Shown: positions 1 through 9,693, counted from the stretch's first letter. The stretch: 64,000 nt of DNA from JAJPHW01 sp963771505 (GCA_963771505.1 CAVYTO010000002.1:620001-684000); one strand, 5' to 3'. Notes: generated from the sequence alone by a model not told the origin. Program-made: numbers and translations.

Positions 1-480
1 TGCGGACTCGGAGAGCTTTCCATCCCAGAAAACGAGCCGGGATCGTCGATCATGCCAGGCAAGGTGAATCCCACGCAATGCGAAGCCATGACCATGGTCT
101 GCACGCAGGTGCACGGCGCGACCGCCGCAATTGGATTTGCCGGGTCCCAGGGCAATTTTGAGCTGAACGTCTATAAGCCAGTCATCATTTACAACTTTCT
201 ACACTCAGTCACGCTCATCGCCGACGCTTGCCACGGCTATGTGGAATTCATGGTCAACGGCATTGAGGTTGATCGCGCGAAGGTTGACTGGTATGTGAAG
301 AACTCGCTGATGCTGGTGACCGCGCTAGCGCCGAAAGTGGGCTACGACAAAGCCGCCAAAATTGCCCACACCGCACACGTGGATAAGACCGGGCTTCTCG
401 ACGCCGCGCTCAAACTCGGCTACCTCACCGAAGAAGAATTCCATCAGCTAATGAAGCCGGAGAAGATGACCAAGCCTTAG
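1..480 (+). CDS. fumC: Fumarate hydratase class II, C-terminal part (5' end outside window)
   Basis: The reading frame is open from base 1 to the TAG at 478-480, giving about 159 residues of a protein that is normally about 460 long. The fumarase/aspartase signature GSSIMPGKVNP lies at visible residues 14-24; it holds the flexible SS loop with the catalytic serine. The downstream helical segment and the small C-terminal domain (GLLDAALKLGYLTEEEF) are typical of class II fumarase, which interconverts fumarate and malate in the TCA cycle in the cytoplasm. Aspartase has the same signature, but the text after it (SQGNFELNVYKPVI) fits fumarase better. The next gene is convergent, so this gene ends its transcription unit here. 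No clear terminator is visible. Confidence 0.93.
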   Translation, partial: CGLGELSIPENEPGSSIMPGKVNPTQCEAMTMVCTQVHGATAAIGFAGSQGNFELNVYKPVIIYNFLHSVTLIADACHGYVEFMVNGIEVDRAKVDWYVKNSLMLVTALAPKVGYDKAAKIAHTAHVDKTGLLDAALKLGYLTEEEFHQLMKPEKMTKP

Positions 481-525
481 TTCGTTGCAACATTGTTGGG
501 CATTCGCCGAGATCCATCCCGTTCC

Positions 526-1488
526 CTATTCCGCGGTCGCCATCTCCTTGGCGTGTTCAACTTGGGGCGCTTTCTTGGACGTCGTCGTAATCGTGATAAC
601 GCTGATCAGAATCAGCAGCGTTCCCATCAGCGTTCGCGGCCCGACCACTTCGCCGCCGATGAAATATCCCAATGCCACCGCCACCACAGGGTTGACATAG
701 GCATACGTGCCCACTTTGGTTGGCGATTCGTAGTGCAGCAGCCACACATAAGCAGTGAATCCGATGATAGAACCGAACACGATCAGGTAGGCGAGCGCAA
801 ACCACGCATTTCCCGAAACATTTTGGATGCGAAAGCCCGAAAACTCTCCTGTGACTCCCGCCAACACGAAGAGCTGCGCTCCGCCACTTAACATTTGTGC
901 GGCGGCGCTCATTGGCTTCGAATGCGGCAATGGAATTTTCTTGGTAAAAATCGATGCTATCGACCAACTGAACGCGGCGAACACGAGCGCCAGCGTTCCC
1001 GCCCGGTCGATCGGAACTTCGCCCAGGCTGAGGGAGTGATTCATCAGCACAGCGACACCCAGAATTCCGATCAAAAGCGCCGTCCCGAGCCTCAACGTCA
1101 GGCGCTGGGTTCGCAGGAAGATGATCTCCATCAAGGTCATGAAAACTGGAATGCACGCAAGCACCACGGCGGCGATACCGGATGGTACCCGCTGTTCCGC
1201 CCAAAAAAGACACCCGTAATCGAGAACAAAAATCACTGTGCCGAGTAGCGATGCGCCGATCCATTGCTTGCTCGTCGGATTCGGAGTGCCTGTGGCCCGC
1301 AGCCAGGCAAACATGACCAATCCGGCGGCAAAGAATCTGGCAGCAGCTAACACGAATGGGGGCACTTCATGCACTCCCACACGGATGGCGTAAAAAGTCG
1401 ATCCCCAAACAAAATAAATAATGCCAAAAGCCAGCAGTGTCTTCCACGCCGCCGGGCGAGCATGTTGATTTATATCCAGCGCAGTCAA
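526..1488 (-). CDS. EamA/DMT-family transporter
   Basis: A 320-residue integral membrane protein with about ten hydrophobic helices in two homologous halves, each beginning with an EamA-like stretch (FGIIYFVWGSTFYAIR near residue 20; GTLALVFAAFSWSIASIF near residue 165). The length and the FVWGSTF motif are typical of drug/metabolite exporters of the RhaT/YdcZ/EamA group, which export amino acids or other small metabolites. The substrate cannot be read from sequence. The start is TTG at 1486-1488, supported by AGGGG about six bases upstream. The gene is convergent with fumC and divergent from the formate dehydrogenase operon, and shares the 1489-1632 gap with it. Confidence 0.85.
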   Translation of the reverse strand: MTALDINQHARPAAWKTLLAFGIIYFVWGSTFYAIRVGVHEVPPFVLAAARFFAAGLVMFAWLRATGTPNPTSKQWIGASLLGTVIFVLDYGCLFWAEQRVPSGIAAVVLACIPVFMTLMEIIFLRTQRLTLRLGTALLIGILGVAVLMNHSLSLGEVPIDRAGTLALVFAAFSWSIASIFTKKIPLPHSKPMSAAAQMLSGGAQLFVLAGVTGEFSGFRIQNVSGNAWFALAYLIVFGSIIGFTAYVWLLHYESPTKVGTYAYVNPVVAVALGYFIGGEVVGPRTLMGTLLILISVITITTTSKKAPQVEHAKEMATAE

Positions 1489-1618
1489 AACCTTACCCCT
1501 TTTTCACGGAGTTCAATCATCACTAGATGATGCAACCAGACTCCCGGACGCAGGCATCCGACGACTACATTTTCAGATCTTTCTACCTTACAGCTGCTGC
1601 TACACTCACCCATAAGAC

Positions 1619-1623
1619 GGAGG
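1619..1623 (+). promoter_or_regulatory. Shine-Dalgarno GGAGG deciding the GTG start of fdhA
   Basis: GGAGG lies nine bases before GTG 1633. It supports this GTG as the start rather than the ATG codons further in, and it argues against an upstream Tat-signal extension. Confidence 0.6.
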
Positions 1624-1632
1624 ACGCTAAAC

Positions 1633-4600
1633 GTGGGGTTGGCGAAGATGTTCTCAAAATGGCCTTTGTTGACGCAGCTCCGCACCGGAGCAGACGGCAC
1701 CGGCGCGGAGTCCATGAGCGAATCCACGCATAATCTGCGTCCCCGAAATCAAGATACCGAGATTACCCGGTCAATCTGTCCATATTGTGCGGTTGGCTGC
1801 GGACAGCTTATCTACCACAAGAACAACAAGCTGGTGTCCATTGAAGGCGACCCGGCGTCGCCGATTTCGCGCGGACATTTGTGCCCCAAGGGCGCGGACA
1901 CGTTTGAACTGCACACGCACGCCGCGCGCCTGACGAAAGTAAAATATCGCCGTCCATTCTCGCGGCAGTGGGAAGATCTTGATCTGGAATCGGCCATGGA
2001 CATGGTCGCCGAGCGGCTTTGGGAGACGCGGGAGCGATCGTTCGAAGAGACTCGCGACGGCCGTCCGGTGATGCAGACAACCGCTGTCGGCCATCTCGGC
2101 GGGGCCACACTCGACAACGAAGAGAACTACCTGATCAAGAAACTGTTTGCCGCCGGGCTGGGCATGGTGTGCGTCAGCAATCAAGCCAGGATTTGACACA
2201 GCTCCACCGTCCCCGGTCTGGGGACTTCGCTCGGACGAGGCGGAGCCACGACTGCTCTCACCGATCTCGCCAACTCCGACGCAATTTTGATCACGGGCTC
2301 ATCGATGGCGGAAAACCATCCAGTGGGCTATCAGTGGGTGATGGCGGCGCGCGAACGCGGCGCCAAGGTCATCCACGTCGATCCGCGCTTCACTAGGACA
2401 TCCGCTAGTGCAGACATCTGGGCACCCATCCGCTCGGGCAGTGACATCGTCTTTCTCGGTGCCCTCATTCGCTATGTAATTGAGAATCAGCGCGAATTCC
2501 GGGAATACATCGTCCATTACACGAATGCCGCGACGATCATCGGAGAAGACTTCAAGGACACCGAAGATTTGGACGGACTATTTTCCGGATGGGATGCTGA
2601 GAAGAAAAAATACGATCCCGAGAGCTGGCTCTACGAGGGCGCAAAACCCAAGCGCGGGCCGGGCGGCGATGCCCCGGGCCATGCTTCTTCTGGTGGCGGT
2701 CATGGAAAAGACCGAGGCGGTGAAGCACAGGACGATCCCGTTCCCGAGACCGACCCCACGCTACAGCATCCGCGATGCGTGTTCCAGATATTGAAACGTC
2801 ACTTCGCACGCTACACCCCAGAGATGGTTGAAAACTCCTGCGGCATGCCGCAGGACGTTTTTTTGAAAATTGCCGACACGTTCACTGCTGCTTCGGGGCC
2901 CGACAAAACCGCAGCCATCTGCTACGCGGTGGGATGGACCCACCATTCCAAGGGCGTGCAGATCATTCGCTCCGCTGCGATTCTTCAATTGTTGTTGGGC
3001 AACATAGGACGGCCGGGCGGCGGCATCCTGGCTTTACGCGGGCACGCATCGATTCAAGGCTCCACCGACATTCCCACGCTTTACGACATCCTGCCCGGCT
3101 ATCTGCCAATGCCATTTTTCGAAACCAAGGCCGATCGCTTGAAGCAATACATCGATCTTCATTCCAGCCCGACGGGTCTTTGGGCTGGCTTCGATAGCTA
3201 CGCGATAAGTCTGTTGAAGGCCTATTACGGCGAAGCTGCTACCGAAGCGAACGAATTTGGATTCGGTTGGCTGCCGCGAGTCACAGGCGACCATTCGCAC
3301 CTCGGCTACTGGCTCGACATGGAAGACGGCAAGATGGACGGCCTGTTCGTGATGGGCCAAAACCCAGCCGTCGGCGCGGGGAATTCCGGGCTTCAACGCA
3401 CGGCACTGAACAAATTGAAGTGGCTGGTTGTGCGCGAGATGGTCGAGACTGAAACGGCATCTTTCTGGCTCGACTCGCCTGAAGTCACTCGCGGTGAGAT
3501 CGCTACAGAAGATATCGCCACCGAAGTCTTTCTTTTTCCGGCAGCAGGTTCGGCTGAGAAAGAAGGCATGTTCACCAACACCCAGCGACTGCTGCAATAT
3601 CGCGAAAAGGCTGTCGATCCCCCGGGAGACGCACGGAGTGAAACGTGGTTCATCGTCCATCTGGGCCGCCGCTTGAAAGAAAAAGCCATGGCGGATGCGT
3701 CCAGCCGAAACGCGGGACTGCGAGCCTTGACGTGGGACTACACAACCTCGGGAGAGCACGAGGAGCCGGTGACCGAAGAAATATTAAAAGAGATCAACGG
3801 CTTTACCGTCGCCGACGGCAAGCCTCTGGCTGGCATCCCCAGCTTGCGGAACGACGGTTCGACCGCTTGCGGAGCCTGGATTTATAGCGGTGTATATCCG
3901 GAAGAAGGCCGGAACCGCGCCAACGAACGCGCATCGCGAGACTACCTTGGACACGGCTGGGGCTTCGCGTGGCCAAACGATTGCCGCATCCTCTACAACA
4001 GAGCATCCGCGCGCCCGGATGGGCAGCCGTGGAGCGACCGGAAGAAACTTGTCTGGTGGGATCAAAACAAGAAAGAGTGGACTGGCCTCGATGTTCCTGA
4101 CTTCAAAAAAGACATTCCGCCTTCCGCGCCGTTCGACCCGAAGAACAAAAAAGGTGTCGAGGCTCTCGGTGGATCGCGGCCCTTCACGCTCCATCCTGAC
4201 GGCGTTGGCTGGCTCTATGTACCGTCCGGATTGAAAGACGGCCCGTTGCCCGCGCACTACGAACCCCTGGAATCGCCCCGGGAAAATCCACTTTATGCGC
4301 AGGACAAAAATCCCGCCGCCGATCGCAAGCTGCGCCCAGATAATCCGTACTCGATGGTTCCGGGCGATCCGCGATATCCCTTTGTGCTGACAACGTATCG
4401 CTTGACCGAGCATCACACGGCGGGAGGCATGTCGCGCACTTTGTCGCATCTCGCCGAATTGCAGCCGGAACTATTTACGGAAGTGTCGCCGGAATTGGCG
4501 GAAGAATTAGGCCTCAGGCACGGCAGTTTTGCTACTATCTCGACTCCGCGATCTGAAATTGAAGCGCGCGTGCTGGTTACGCGCAGAATGCATCCTTTGT

Positions 4601-4785
4601 GGATTGACGGGCGCATGCTGCACCAAGTTGGACTGCCATATCACTGGGGCAACAAAGGTCTAGTGAAGGGCGATATTGTGAATGATCTTCTCGTGATCAG
4701 TGAGGAACCCAACGTGCGAATCAATGAGACGAAAGCCCTTGTCTGCAACGTCAGGGCTGGCCGCAGAGATCGGGTAAAAGCCTAA
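1633..4785 (+). CDS. fdhA: Formate dehydrogenase catalytic subunit, selenocysteine-containing (in-frame UGA at 2194-2196)
   Basis: One 1050-residue molybdopterin oxidoreductase read through an in-frame TGA. The codons before and after TGA are in one frame with no other stop. The joined text VSNQARI-U-HSSTV matches the NQARV-U-HGPTV context of FdnG-type formate dehydrogenases, where U is the metal-bound selenocysteine. Here U is residue 188. An N-terminal [4Fe-4S] site is C49-x2-C52-x3-C56-x27-C84. The Mo-bis-MGD domains follow (HPVGYQW, DPRFTRTSA, PIRSGSD), and the C-terminal dinucleotide-binding domain holds TYRLTEHHT. The enzyme oxidises formate to CO2 and passes electrons to the FeS subunit. 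No twin-arginine motif is present, unlike FdnG, so a cytoplasmic position is inferred. A Gly/His-rich insert lies near residues 340-365. The stop codon overlaps the next gene as TAATG. Sec-insertion genes are not in the window. Confidence 0.95.
2194..2225 (+). promoter_or_regulatory. UGA(Sec) codon with SECIS-like hairpin
   Basis: TGA 2194-2196 is followed 12 bases later by a perfect 6-bp stem, GTCCCC 2209-2214 pairing with GGGGAC 2220-2225, closed by the loop GGTCT 2215-2219. A GGUC loop at this distance is what E. coli SelB recognises in fdhF and fdnG mRNAs. The bulged U of the E. coli element is not evident here. The codon after UGA is CAC (His), as in known formate dehydrogenases. Confidence 0.82.
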
Positions 4786-5576
4786 TGCCAATTACAGCGT
4801 TTCTAACCGACTCCACGTTGTGTATCGGCTGTAAAGCCTGCGAGGTCGCCTGCAAGGAATGGAACCAGATACCAGAAGATGGAATGAACTGGTCAGGAAA
4901 TTCGTATGACAACACTGGGGCGTTGGGACATTCCACCTGGCGTCATGTGAAGTTCGTGGAGAACGCCCCGGAAGCCGGATTCGGCGGTAACGATCCGCTG
5001 ATGAACTCATGGAGCTTTTCTTCGGACGTATGCAAGCATTGCGAAAAGGCCGGCTGCCTCGAAGCCTGCCCCACGGGCTCGTTAGTACGCACCGAGTTCG
5101 GCGGAGTCTATCTTCAACCGGACATCTGCAACGGCTGCGGATATTGCGTTGTGTCGTGTCCGTTTGGAGTTGTGCAGCGCAGTCCGGACGACGGCCGCGC
5201 TTTCAAATGTACGTTCTGCTATGACCGCCAGAAAGAGGGATTGAAACCTGCCTGCGCCACAGCCTGCCCAACGGAGTCGATCAAGTTCGGCGAAATCGAA
5301 CATCTTCGGCTTGACGCGCAGATTCGTATTGAAGAACTGCACTCGCGCGGAATGGCTGACGCGACTTTTTACGATGCTGCCGACACGAGCGTCGGCGGCA
5401 CTCATGCCATGTTCATCGTGCGCGGCGATCCGCGCAGCTACAATTTGCCGCCCGATCCCAAACCACCGTCGGTCTATATGAAAAAAGCGTGGCGATCGTC
5501 GGGAATCGGCGCGGCAATTTTATTGGGTGGCGCGCTGCTGGCGTTTCTGGCCGACGGTCGCAGGGCCGAACCATGA
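4785..5576 (+). CDS. fdhB: Formate dehydrogenase iron-sulfur (beta) subunit
   Basis: A 263-residue ferredoxin-type electron-transfer subunit. Four cysteine groups for [4Fe-4S] clusters are visible: CIGCKACEVAC (residues 10-20), CKHCEKAGCLEAC, CNGCGYCVVSC, and CTFC...CATAC. This is the arrangement of FdnH/FdoH/HybA-type subunits. A hydrophobic segment near residues 237-255 (GIGAAILLGGALLAFLA) probably anchors the protein in the membrane and may pass electrons to the next subunit. It has no signal peptide. The ATG at 4785 overlaps the fdhA stop by one base, and the stop overlaps the next start as ATGA, so the three genes are translationally coupled. Confidence 0.93.
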   Translation: MPITAFLTDSTLCIGCKACEVACKEWNQIPEDGMNWSGNSYDNTGALGHSTWRHVKFVENAPEAGFGGNDPLMNSWSFSSDVCKHCEKAGCLEACPTGSLVRTEFGGVYLQPDICNGCGYCVVSCPFGVVQRSPDDGRAFKCTFCYDRQKEGLKPACATACPTESIKFGEIEHLRLDAQIRIEELHSRGMADATFYDAADTSVGGTHAMFIVRGDPRSYNLPPDPKPPSVYMKKAWRSSGIGAAILLGGALLAFLADGRRAEP

Positions 5577-6610
5577 GCGACAGAATCTTGCCCGCTGGTA
5601 AAACCGAAGCCGAGCGCGAGCGTGAATTACTCCGCATTCGCCGCGAAGCTGAGCTGACGGGCACAAGCAGCCAACGCGGAGTGCGTGTGTCGGGCGCTCC
5701 GTTTCCGCAGGCGTCGCCAGAAACCGGATACTACGGCATTCCTCTGTTGAAAGAGCCGTCGTGGACGTGGGAGATTCCGCTTTATTTCTTTGTGGGTGGC
5801 GCTTCCGGCGCGGCTGCCGTCATCGGCGCCATTGCTGGATACACCGGGGCGGACCACAAACTGGTACGCGATGCCCGATGGATCGCTGCATCCGGCACAG
5901 TCATCTCGCCATTTCTTCTCATTAAAGATCTCGGCCGCCCTTCGCGGTTCCTCAATATGTTGCGCGTCTTTAAGCCGCAAAGCCCGATGTCGGTCGGCGT
6001 GTGGACCCTGATCGGCTTTTCGGGCGGCGCATCGGCCGCGGCTTTCGCGGACTTCATGCAGCAGCGCTACGGCCCGTCCCTACCTTTGCGAGTTCTCGAA
6101 CATGCCGGACAGGCGGCGTCACTCGCCTTCGGACTTCCCTTCTCCAACTACACCGGCGTGTTGATCGGCGCGACGACAATTCCTGCTTGGAACGAGCACG
6201 CGGGCGACTTGCCCGCACACTTCGGCATGTCGGGCTTGTCGGCGGCTGTTGGAATGTTGGAATTAATGGGCCATCAAAAAAGCCGCGCCTTGCAAACCCT
6301 CGGATTGGGTGCGGCATTGTTCGAGTGTTGGGAGGGCTGGCGCATCGAAGGCCGCGGCGGACCTGTCAACGAACCGCTCAAGCGAGGTTACAGCGGGGCC
6401 TTGGTTCGTGCCGGTGGCATGCTCACAGGACCGCTGCCTGCCGTCCTCCGCCTTCTGAGCTTCGCCGCAGGTGAGGAACGATCACGCAGCCTTCGCAAGG
6501 TGGCCGCAATCTCCGCCATCACCGGATCGCTGCTTACGCGCATGGGATGGGTGGCCGCAGGCCACGTCTCTGCCCGCGACTGGCGGGTTCCGCTGGAAAT
6601 CGAAGAATAG
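5573..6610 (+). CDS. nrfD: NrfD/PsrC-type membrane subunit of the formate dehydrogenase
   Basis: A 345-residue polytopic membrane protein of the NrfD/PsrC family, the quinone-reacting anchor found in polysulfide reductases and some formate dehydrogenases. About 60 hydrophilic, charged residues come first (ERERELLRIRREAE). Then follow helices starting at WEIPLYFFVGGASGAAAVIGAIAGY, a strong NrfD signature. Start ATG 5573 overlaps the fdhB stop (ATGA); a longer in-frame extension from 5489 would lie inside fdhB and is rejected. It takes the place of the cytochrome b subunit (FdnI) of the E. coli enzyme, so electrons are inferred to go to the quinone pool without heme b. Confidence 0.88.
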   Translation: MSDRILPAGKTEAERERELLRIRREAELTGTSSQRGVRVSGAPFPQASPETGYYGIPLLKEPSWTWEIPLYFFVGGASGAAAVIGAIAGYTGADHKLVRDARWIAASGTVISPFLLIKDLGRPSRFLNMLRVFKPQSPMSVGVWTLIGFSGGASAAAFADFMQQRYGPSLPLRVLEHAGQAASLAFGLPFSNYTGVLIGATTIPAWNEHAGDLPAHFGMSGLSAAVGMLELMGHQKSRALQTLGLGAALFECWEGWRIEGRGGPVNEPLKRGYSGALVRAGGMLTGPLPAVLRLLSFAAGEERSRSLRKVAAISAITGSLLTRMGWVAAGHVSARDWRVPLEIEE

Positions 6611-6688
6611 CCGCACAGAAACCAGCATTTGGACTACTACACAGTAAGCCTCCACGACTTGCCCGACTACGTCGATCCAGCCGTCAAT

Positions 6689-6697
6689 TGTTATAAT
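6689..6697 (+). promoter_or_regulatory. Extended -10 promoter element
   Basis: TGTTATAAT matches the extended -10 consensus TGnTATAAT. No good -35 is seen, as is usual for extended -10 promoters. It overlaps the first possible ATG of the aminotransferase (6696), so translation probably starts further downstream. Confidence 0.5.
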
Positions 6698-6719
6698 GGC
6701 GAGTTTGCCGAATATTCCT

Positions 6720-7910
6720 ATGCAGAAAGCCATTCAGCACGAACTTCGCCTGGCCGAGCGCATGTCACGGTTGGGAACAGAAACCGCTTTTGAAGTCTTA
6801 AATAAAGCTCGCGCCCTCGAAAAACAGGGCAAAGATATTATTCATCTTGAAATTGGCGAGCCAGACTTCGACACTCCCAAGAACGTCGTGGACGCCGGCG
6901 TTCGCGCGCTGCAAGGCGGTTGGACCCACTACGGGCCCTCGGCTGGCCTGCCCGATCTGCGTCAAGCCATTGCCGACGAGGTCAGCAAGACCCGCGGCGT
7001 CGAAGTGAAAAGCGACGAAGTGGTGGTCGTCCCCGGCGGCAAGCCGATCATCTTCTTTACGATTCTCGCGCTGGCAGACGTCGGCGACGAAGTCATCTAT
7101 CCAAACCCTGGATTCCCCATTTACGAGTCGATGATCAACTATGTCGGCGCACGGGCAGTGCCCATCCGATTGCGCGAAGATCGCGATTTTGGATTTGATG
7201 TCGCCGAGATGGCCTCGCTCATTACTGATCGCACTAAGCTGATCATCCTGAATTCGCCGCACAACCCGACGGGCGGTGTACTCGACCGCAAGCAGATCCG
7301 CGACATAGCCGAAGCTATCGGCGATCGCAACATCATGGTGCTTTCGGATGAAATCTACAGCCGCCTGATGTTTGAGGGCGAGCACTATTCCATCATGTCC
7401 GTACCCGGATTTCAGGAGCGGACGATTCTGCTGGATGGCTTCTCGAAGACCTACGCGATGACCGGATGGAGAATGGGCTATGGAGTGATGCGCCCCGATT
7501 TGGCGACGCATATCTCTCGCCTGATGACCAATTCGAATTCCTGCACCGCAAGTTTCACGCAGATGGCTGGAGTCGAGGCCCTTCGCGGCGACCAGTCATC
7601 GGTCGAACACATGCGCCAGGAATTCCAGCGGCGGCGCGATGTGGTAGTTGAGCGGCTCAACAAAATTAAGGGATTCTCCTGCCGTGTTCCCAAAGGCGCG
7701 TTTTACGTGTTCCCCAACATCACCAGGACGGGATGGAAAAGCAAAAAACTAGCCGACACCCTGCTCGAAGAAGCCGGAGTCGCGTGCCTTTCAGGCACGG
7801 CGTTCGGCGATTATGGCGAAGGCTACCTTCGGTTCAGCATTGCGAACTCACTCGACAACCTCAACAAGGCCCTCGACCGGGTGGATGAGTGGACAAAGCA
7901 GAACCTATAA
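6720..7910 (+). CDS. Class I/II pyridoxal-phosphate aminotransferase (aspartate-aminotransferase-like)
   Basis: About 396 residues of a fold-type I aminotransferase. Visible motifs are LEIGEPDFDTP near the N-terminus (substrate and PLP region), NPGFPIYES, NSPHNPTGGV (Asn contacting PLP), the SDEIYSRL Asp/Tyr pair, and DGFSKTYAMTGWRMGY with the PLP-binding lysine. The family transfers amino groups between Asp, Ala or aromatic amino acids and 2-oxo acids; the exact substrate is not readable. Three in-frame ATGs occur: 6696, which overlaps a TATAAT box, 6720, and 6762 (MSRLGTETAFEV, where many relatives begin). 6720 is the compromise; none has a strong Shine-Dalgarno. The gene is convergent with the ABC exporter, with 10 bases between stops. 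Confidence 0.88.
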   Translation: MQKAIQHELRLAERMSRLGTETAFEVLNKARALEKQGKDIIHLEIGEPDFDTPKNVVDAGVRALQGGWTHYGPSAGLPDLRQAIADEVSKTRGVEVKSDEVVVVPGGKPIIFFTILALADVGDEVIYPNPGFPIYESMINYVGARAVPIRLREDRDFGFDVAEMASLITDRTKLIILNSPHNPTGGVLDRKQIRDIAEAIGDRNIMVLSDEIYSRLMFEGEHYSIMSVPGFQERTILLDGFSKTYAMTGWRMGYGVMRPDLATHISRLMTNSNSCTASFTQMAGVEALRGDQSSVEHMRQEFQRRRDVVVERLNKIKGFSCRVPKGAFYVFPNITRTGWKSKKLADTLLEEAGVACLSGTAFGDYGEGYLRFSIANSLDNLNKALDRVDEWTKQNL

Positions 7911-7920
7911 CTTCTCACAA

Positions 7921-9693
7921 TTATCTTTTTGCCCCTACGGGAAACTCGCGCGCTGTTCGCTCTCCCACTTGCTGCCGCCACATTGCGTAGTAAAGCCCCT
8001 TCTGCTCGAGAAGTTCGGAGTGGCGGCCAAACTCCACGATTTGCCCGCGTTCCAGCACATAGATTCGATCTGCGTGCATGATCGTCGAAAGACGATGAGC
8101 GATCAGGATCGCAATCGTTTCCTGGCTGCTCGCGACATCACGAATCGTGTGACTGATCTCTTCTTCGGTCAGAGAGTCGAGCGACGACGTAGCCTCGTCG
8201 AATACCAACAATTGTGGTTGCCGCAGCAGTGCGCGGGCAATCGACAGGCGCTGTTTTTCTCCGCCGGATACTTTCACACCGCCTTCGCCAATCAAAGTGT
8301 CGAGGCCCCGGTCAGCGCGTGCCAGAAGGCTATGCGCCGCTGCTTGGTTTAGCACTTCAATGCATTGCTCATCGGTCGCTTTCGGATTGACGAAAAGCAA
8401 ATTTTCGCGAATCGATCCTGAAAACAGTTGCGTGTCCTGCGTGACGAACCCGATTTTCTCGCGCAGACCATCCAGGTCGACCCGAGTGGAAGGTATCCCG
8501 TTGTACAGGATTTCCCCTGACTTCGGCGCGTACAAGCCGACAAGCAACTTGACCAGCGTCGTTTTGCCCGCGCCCGATGGGCCGACGAATGCGATCGTGT
8601 CTCCGCGGGCGGCGCTGAAACTGATCCCATTCAGCGACAGAGTCGACGCACTTTGATGCTGGAAAGTGACTTCATCGAAATGCAGCGTCATTAATTCGTC
8701 CAGCGGTTCCGGATTTGGCGGCTTGGGATCGCGCGGCGTATCGAGCACTTCACGGAAATTCTGGAGCGAGACTTCCGTTTCGCGATAAGTGTTAATGACG
8801 TTTCCCAGTTCCTGCAGTGGCGTGAAGATGAAGAACGAATAGAACAATAGGGATACAAACTGGCCGACGGTGATCTGGTGTTTGAAGATCAGGAACAACA
8901 TCAGAAACTGCAAGCTGGTACGCAGAATATTCACGCACGTGCCCTGGATGAAACTCAGGCTACGAAGATACTTCACCTTCCTGAGTTCCAGTTTGAGAAT
9001 CTTCTCCGTGGTCCCATTAAGCCGCGCTACCTCCTGTTGAGCCAGTCCAAGGCTCTTGACGAGTTCGATGTTACGCAGCGATTCAGTCGTGGAACCCGCC
9101 AGCGCGGTCGTTTCAGCAACAATCGTCTTCTGGATCACTTTGATCTTGCGGCTGAGCACCGAACTGATGATCCCGAGCAATGGGACCGTAACCAGAAACG
9201 CGGGCGCAATCGACCAATGCACCCGTAGCGCATAGATCATCACGAAAATCACGCCCACGATCGACGTGAACAACACGTTCACAATGGCGGTGATGAACTT
9301 CTCAACATCCAGCCGCACTTTCTGTAGCTTCCCCAGTGTCTCGCCGCTGCGCTGATCTTCAAAGACCTGGTAAGGCAAATCGAGCGAATGGCGGATACCG
9401 TCCGAATACATCTCCGCGCCCAGGCGCTGCACGATGACATTGACGAAATAGTCCTGAAAATTCTTGGCTACGCGTGAGATGAAGGCGACCGTCACAACGC
9501 CCAGCAGCAGCAAACCTGACCCACGGATGAATTGCGATTGGGTGTATTGCAGCGGTTTGGTCGCGTATCCGTCTAAAATATGGCGGAAAATGAGGGGATC
9601 GAGCAGCGAGAAAGTTTGGTTGGTAGCGGCCAGGAGCAACGCGATGGCCAGCAACTTCCAATAGTTTTTGGCATACGAATAGAGAAGGTCCAT
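7921..9693 (-). CDS. ABC exporter, fused membrane and ATPase domains (MsbA/LmrA type)
   Basis: A 590-residue half-transporter. The first ~310 residues carry six transmembrane helices (ABC_membrane fold, with LPYQVFEDQRSGETLGKLQ at the coupling helix region). The C-terminal ATPase has Walker A GPSGAGKTT, Q-loop region GFVTQDTQLFSGSIREN, signature VSGGEKQR, Walker B LLVFDEATSSLD and the switch His in IAHRLSTI. All catalytic elements are intact, so a homodimeric ATP-driven exporter of lipid, drug or peptide is expected; the substrate is unknown. ATG start at 9693. It is divergent from the hydroxyacid dehydrogenase across a 121-bp gap that holds a TTGGCCC/GGGCCAA inverted repeat. Confidence 0.92.
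   Translation of the reverse strand: MDLLYSYAKNYWKLLAIALLLAATNQTFSLLDPLIFRHILDGYATKPLQYTQSQFIRGSGLLLLGVVTVAFISRVAKNFQDYFVNVIVQRLGAEMYSDGIRHSLDLPYQVFEDQRSGETLGKLQKVRLDVEKFITAIVNVLFTSIVGVIFVMIYALRVHWSIAPAFLVTVPLLGIISSVLSRKIKVIQKTIVAETTALAGSTTESLRNIELVKSLGLAQQEVARLNGTTEKILKLELRKVKYLRSLSFIQGTCVNILRTSLQFLMLFLIFKHQITVGQFVSLLFYSFFIFTPLQELGNVINTYRETEVSLQNFREVLDTPRDPKPPNPEPLDELMTLHFDEVTFQHQSASTLSLNGISFSAARGDTIAFVGPSGAGKTTLVKLLVGLYAPKSGEILYNGIPSTRVDLDGLREKIGFVTQDTQLFSGSIRENLLFVNPKATDEQCIEVLNQAAAHSLLARADRGLDTLIGEGGVKVSGGEKQRLSIARALLRQPQLLVFDEATSSLDSLTEEEISHTIRDVASSQETIAILIAHRLSTIMHADRIYVLERGQIVEFGRHSELLEQKGLYYAMWRQQVGERTAREFPVGAKR

Noticed and set aside
2194..2286. Premature stop or frameshift pseudogene in fdhA
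   Set aside because: The frame is the same on both sides of TGA, the intervening residues match the family, and a SECIS-like hairpin is present. Selenocysteine explains it better.
3034..3759. 241-codon minus-strand frame inside fdhA
   Set aside because: Antisense shadow of a clearly identified gene.
5489..5572. Longer N-terminus of the NrfD gene
   Set aside because: It would overlap fdhB in another frame; ATG 5573 has the coupled ATGA overlap.
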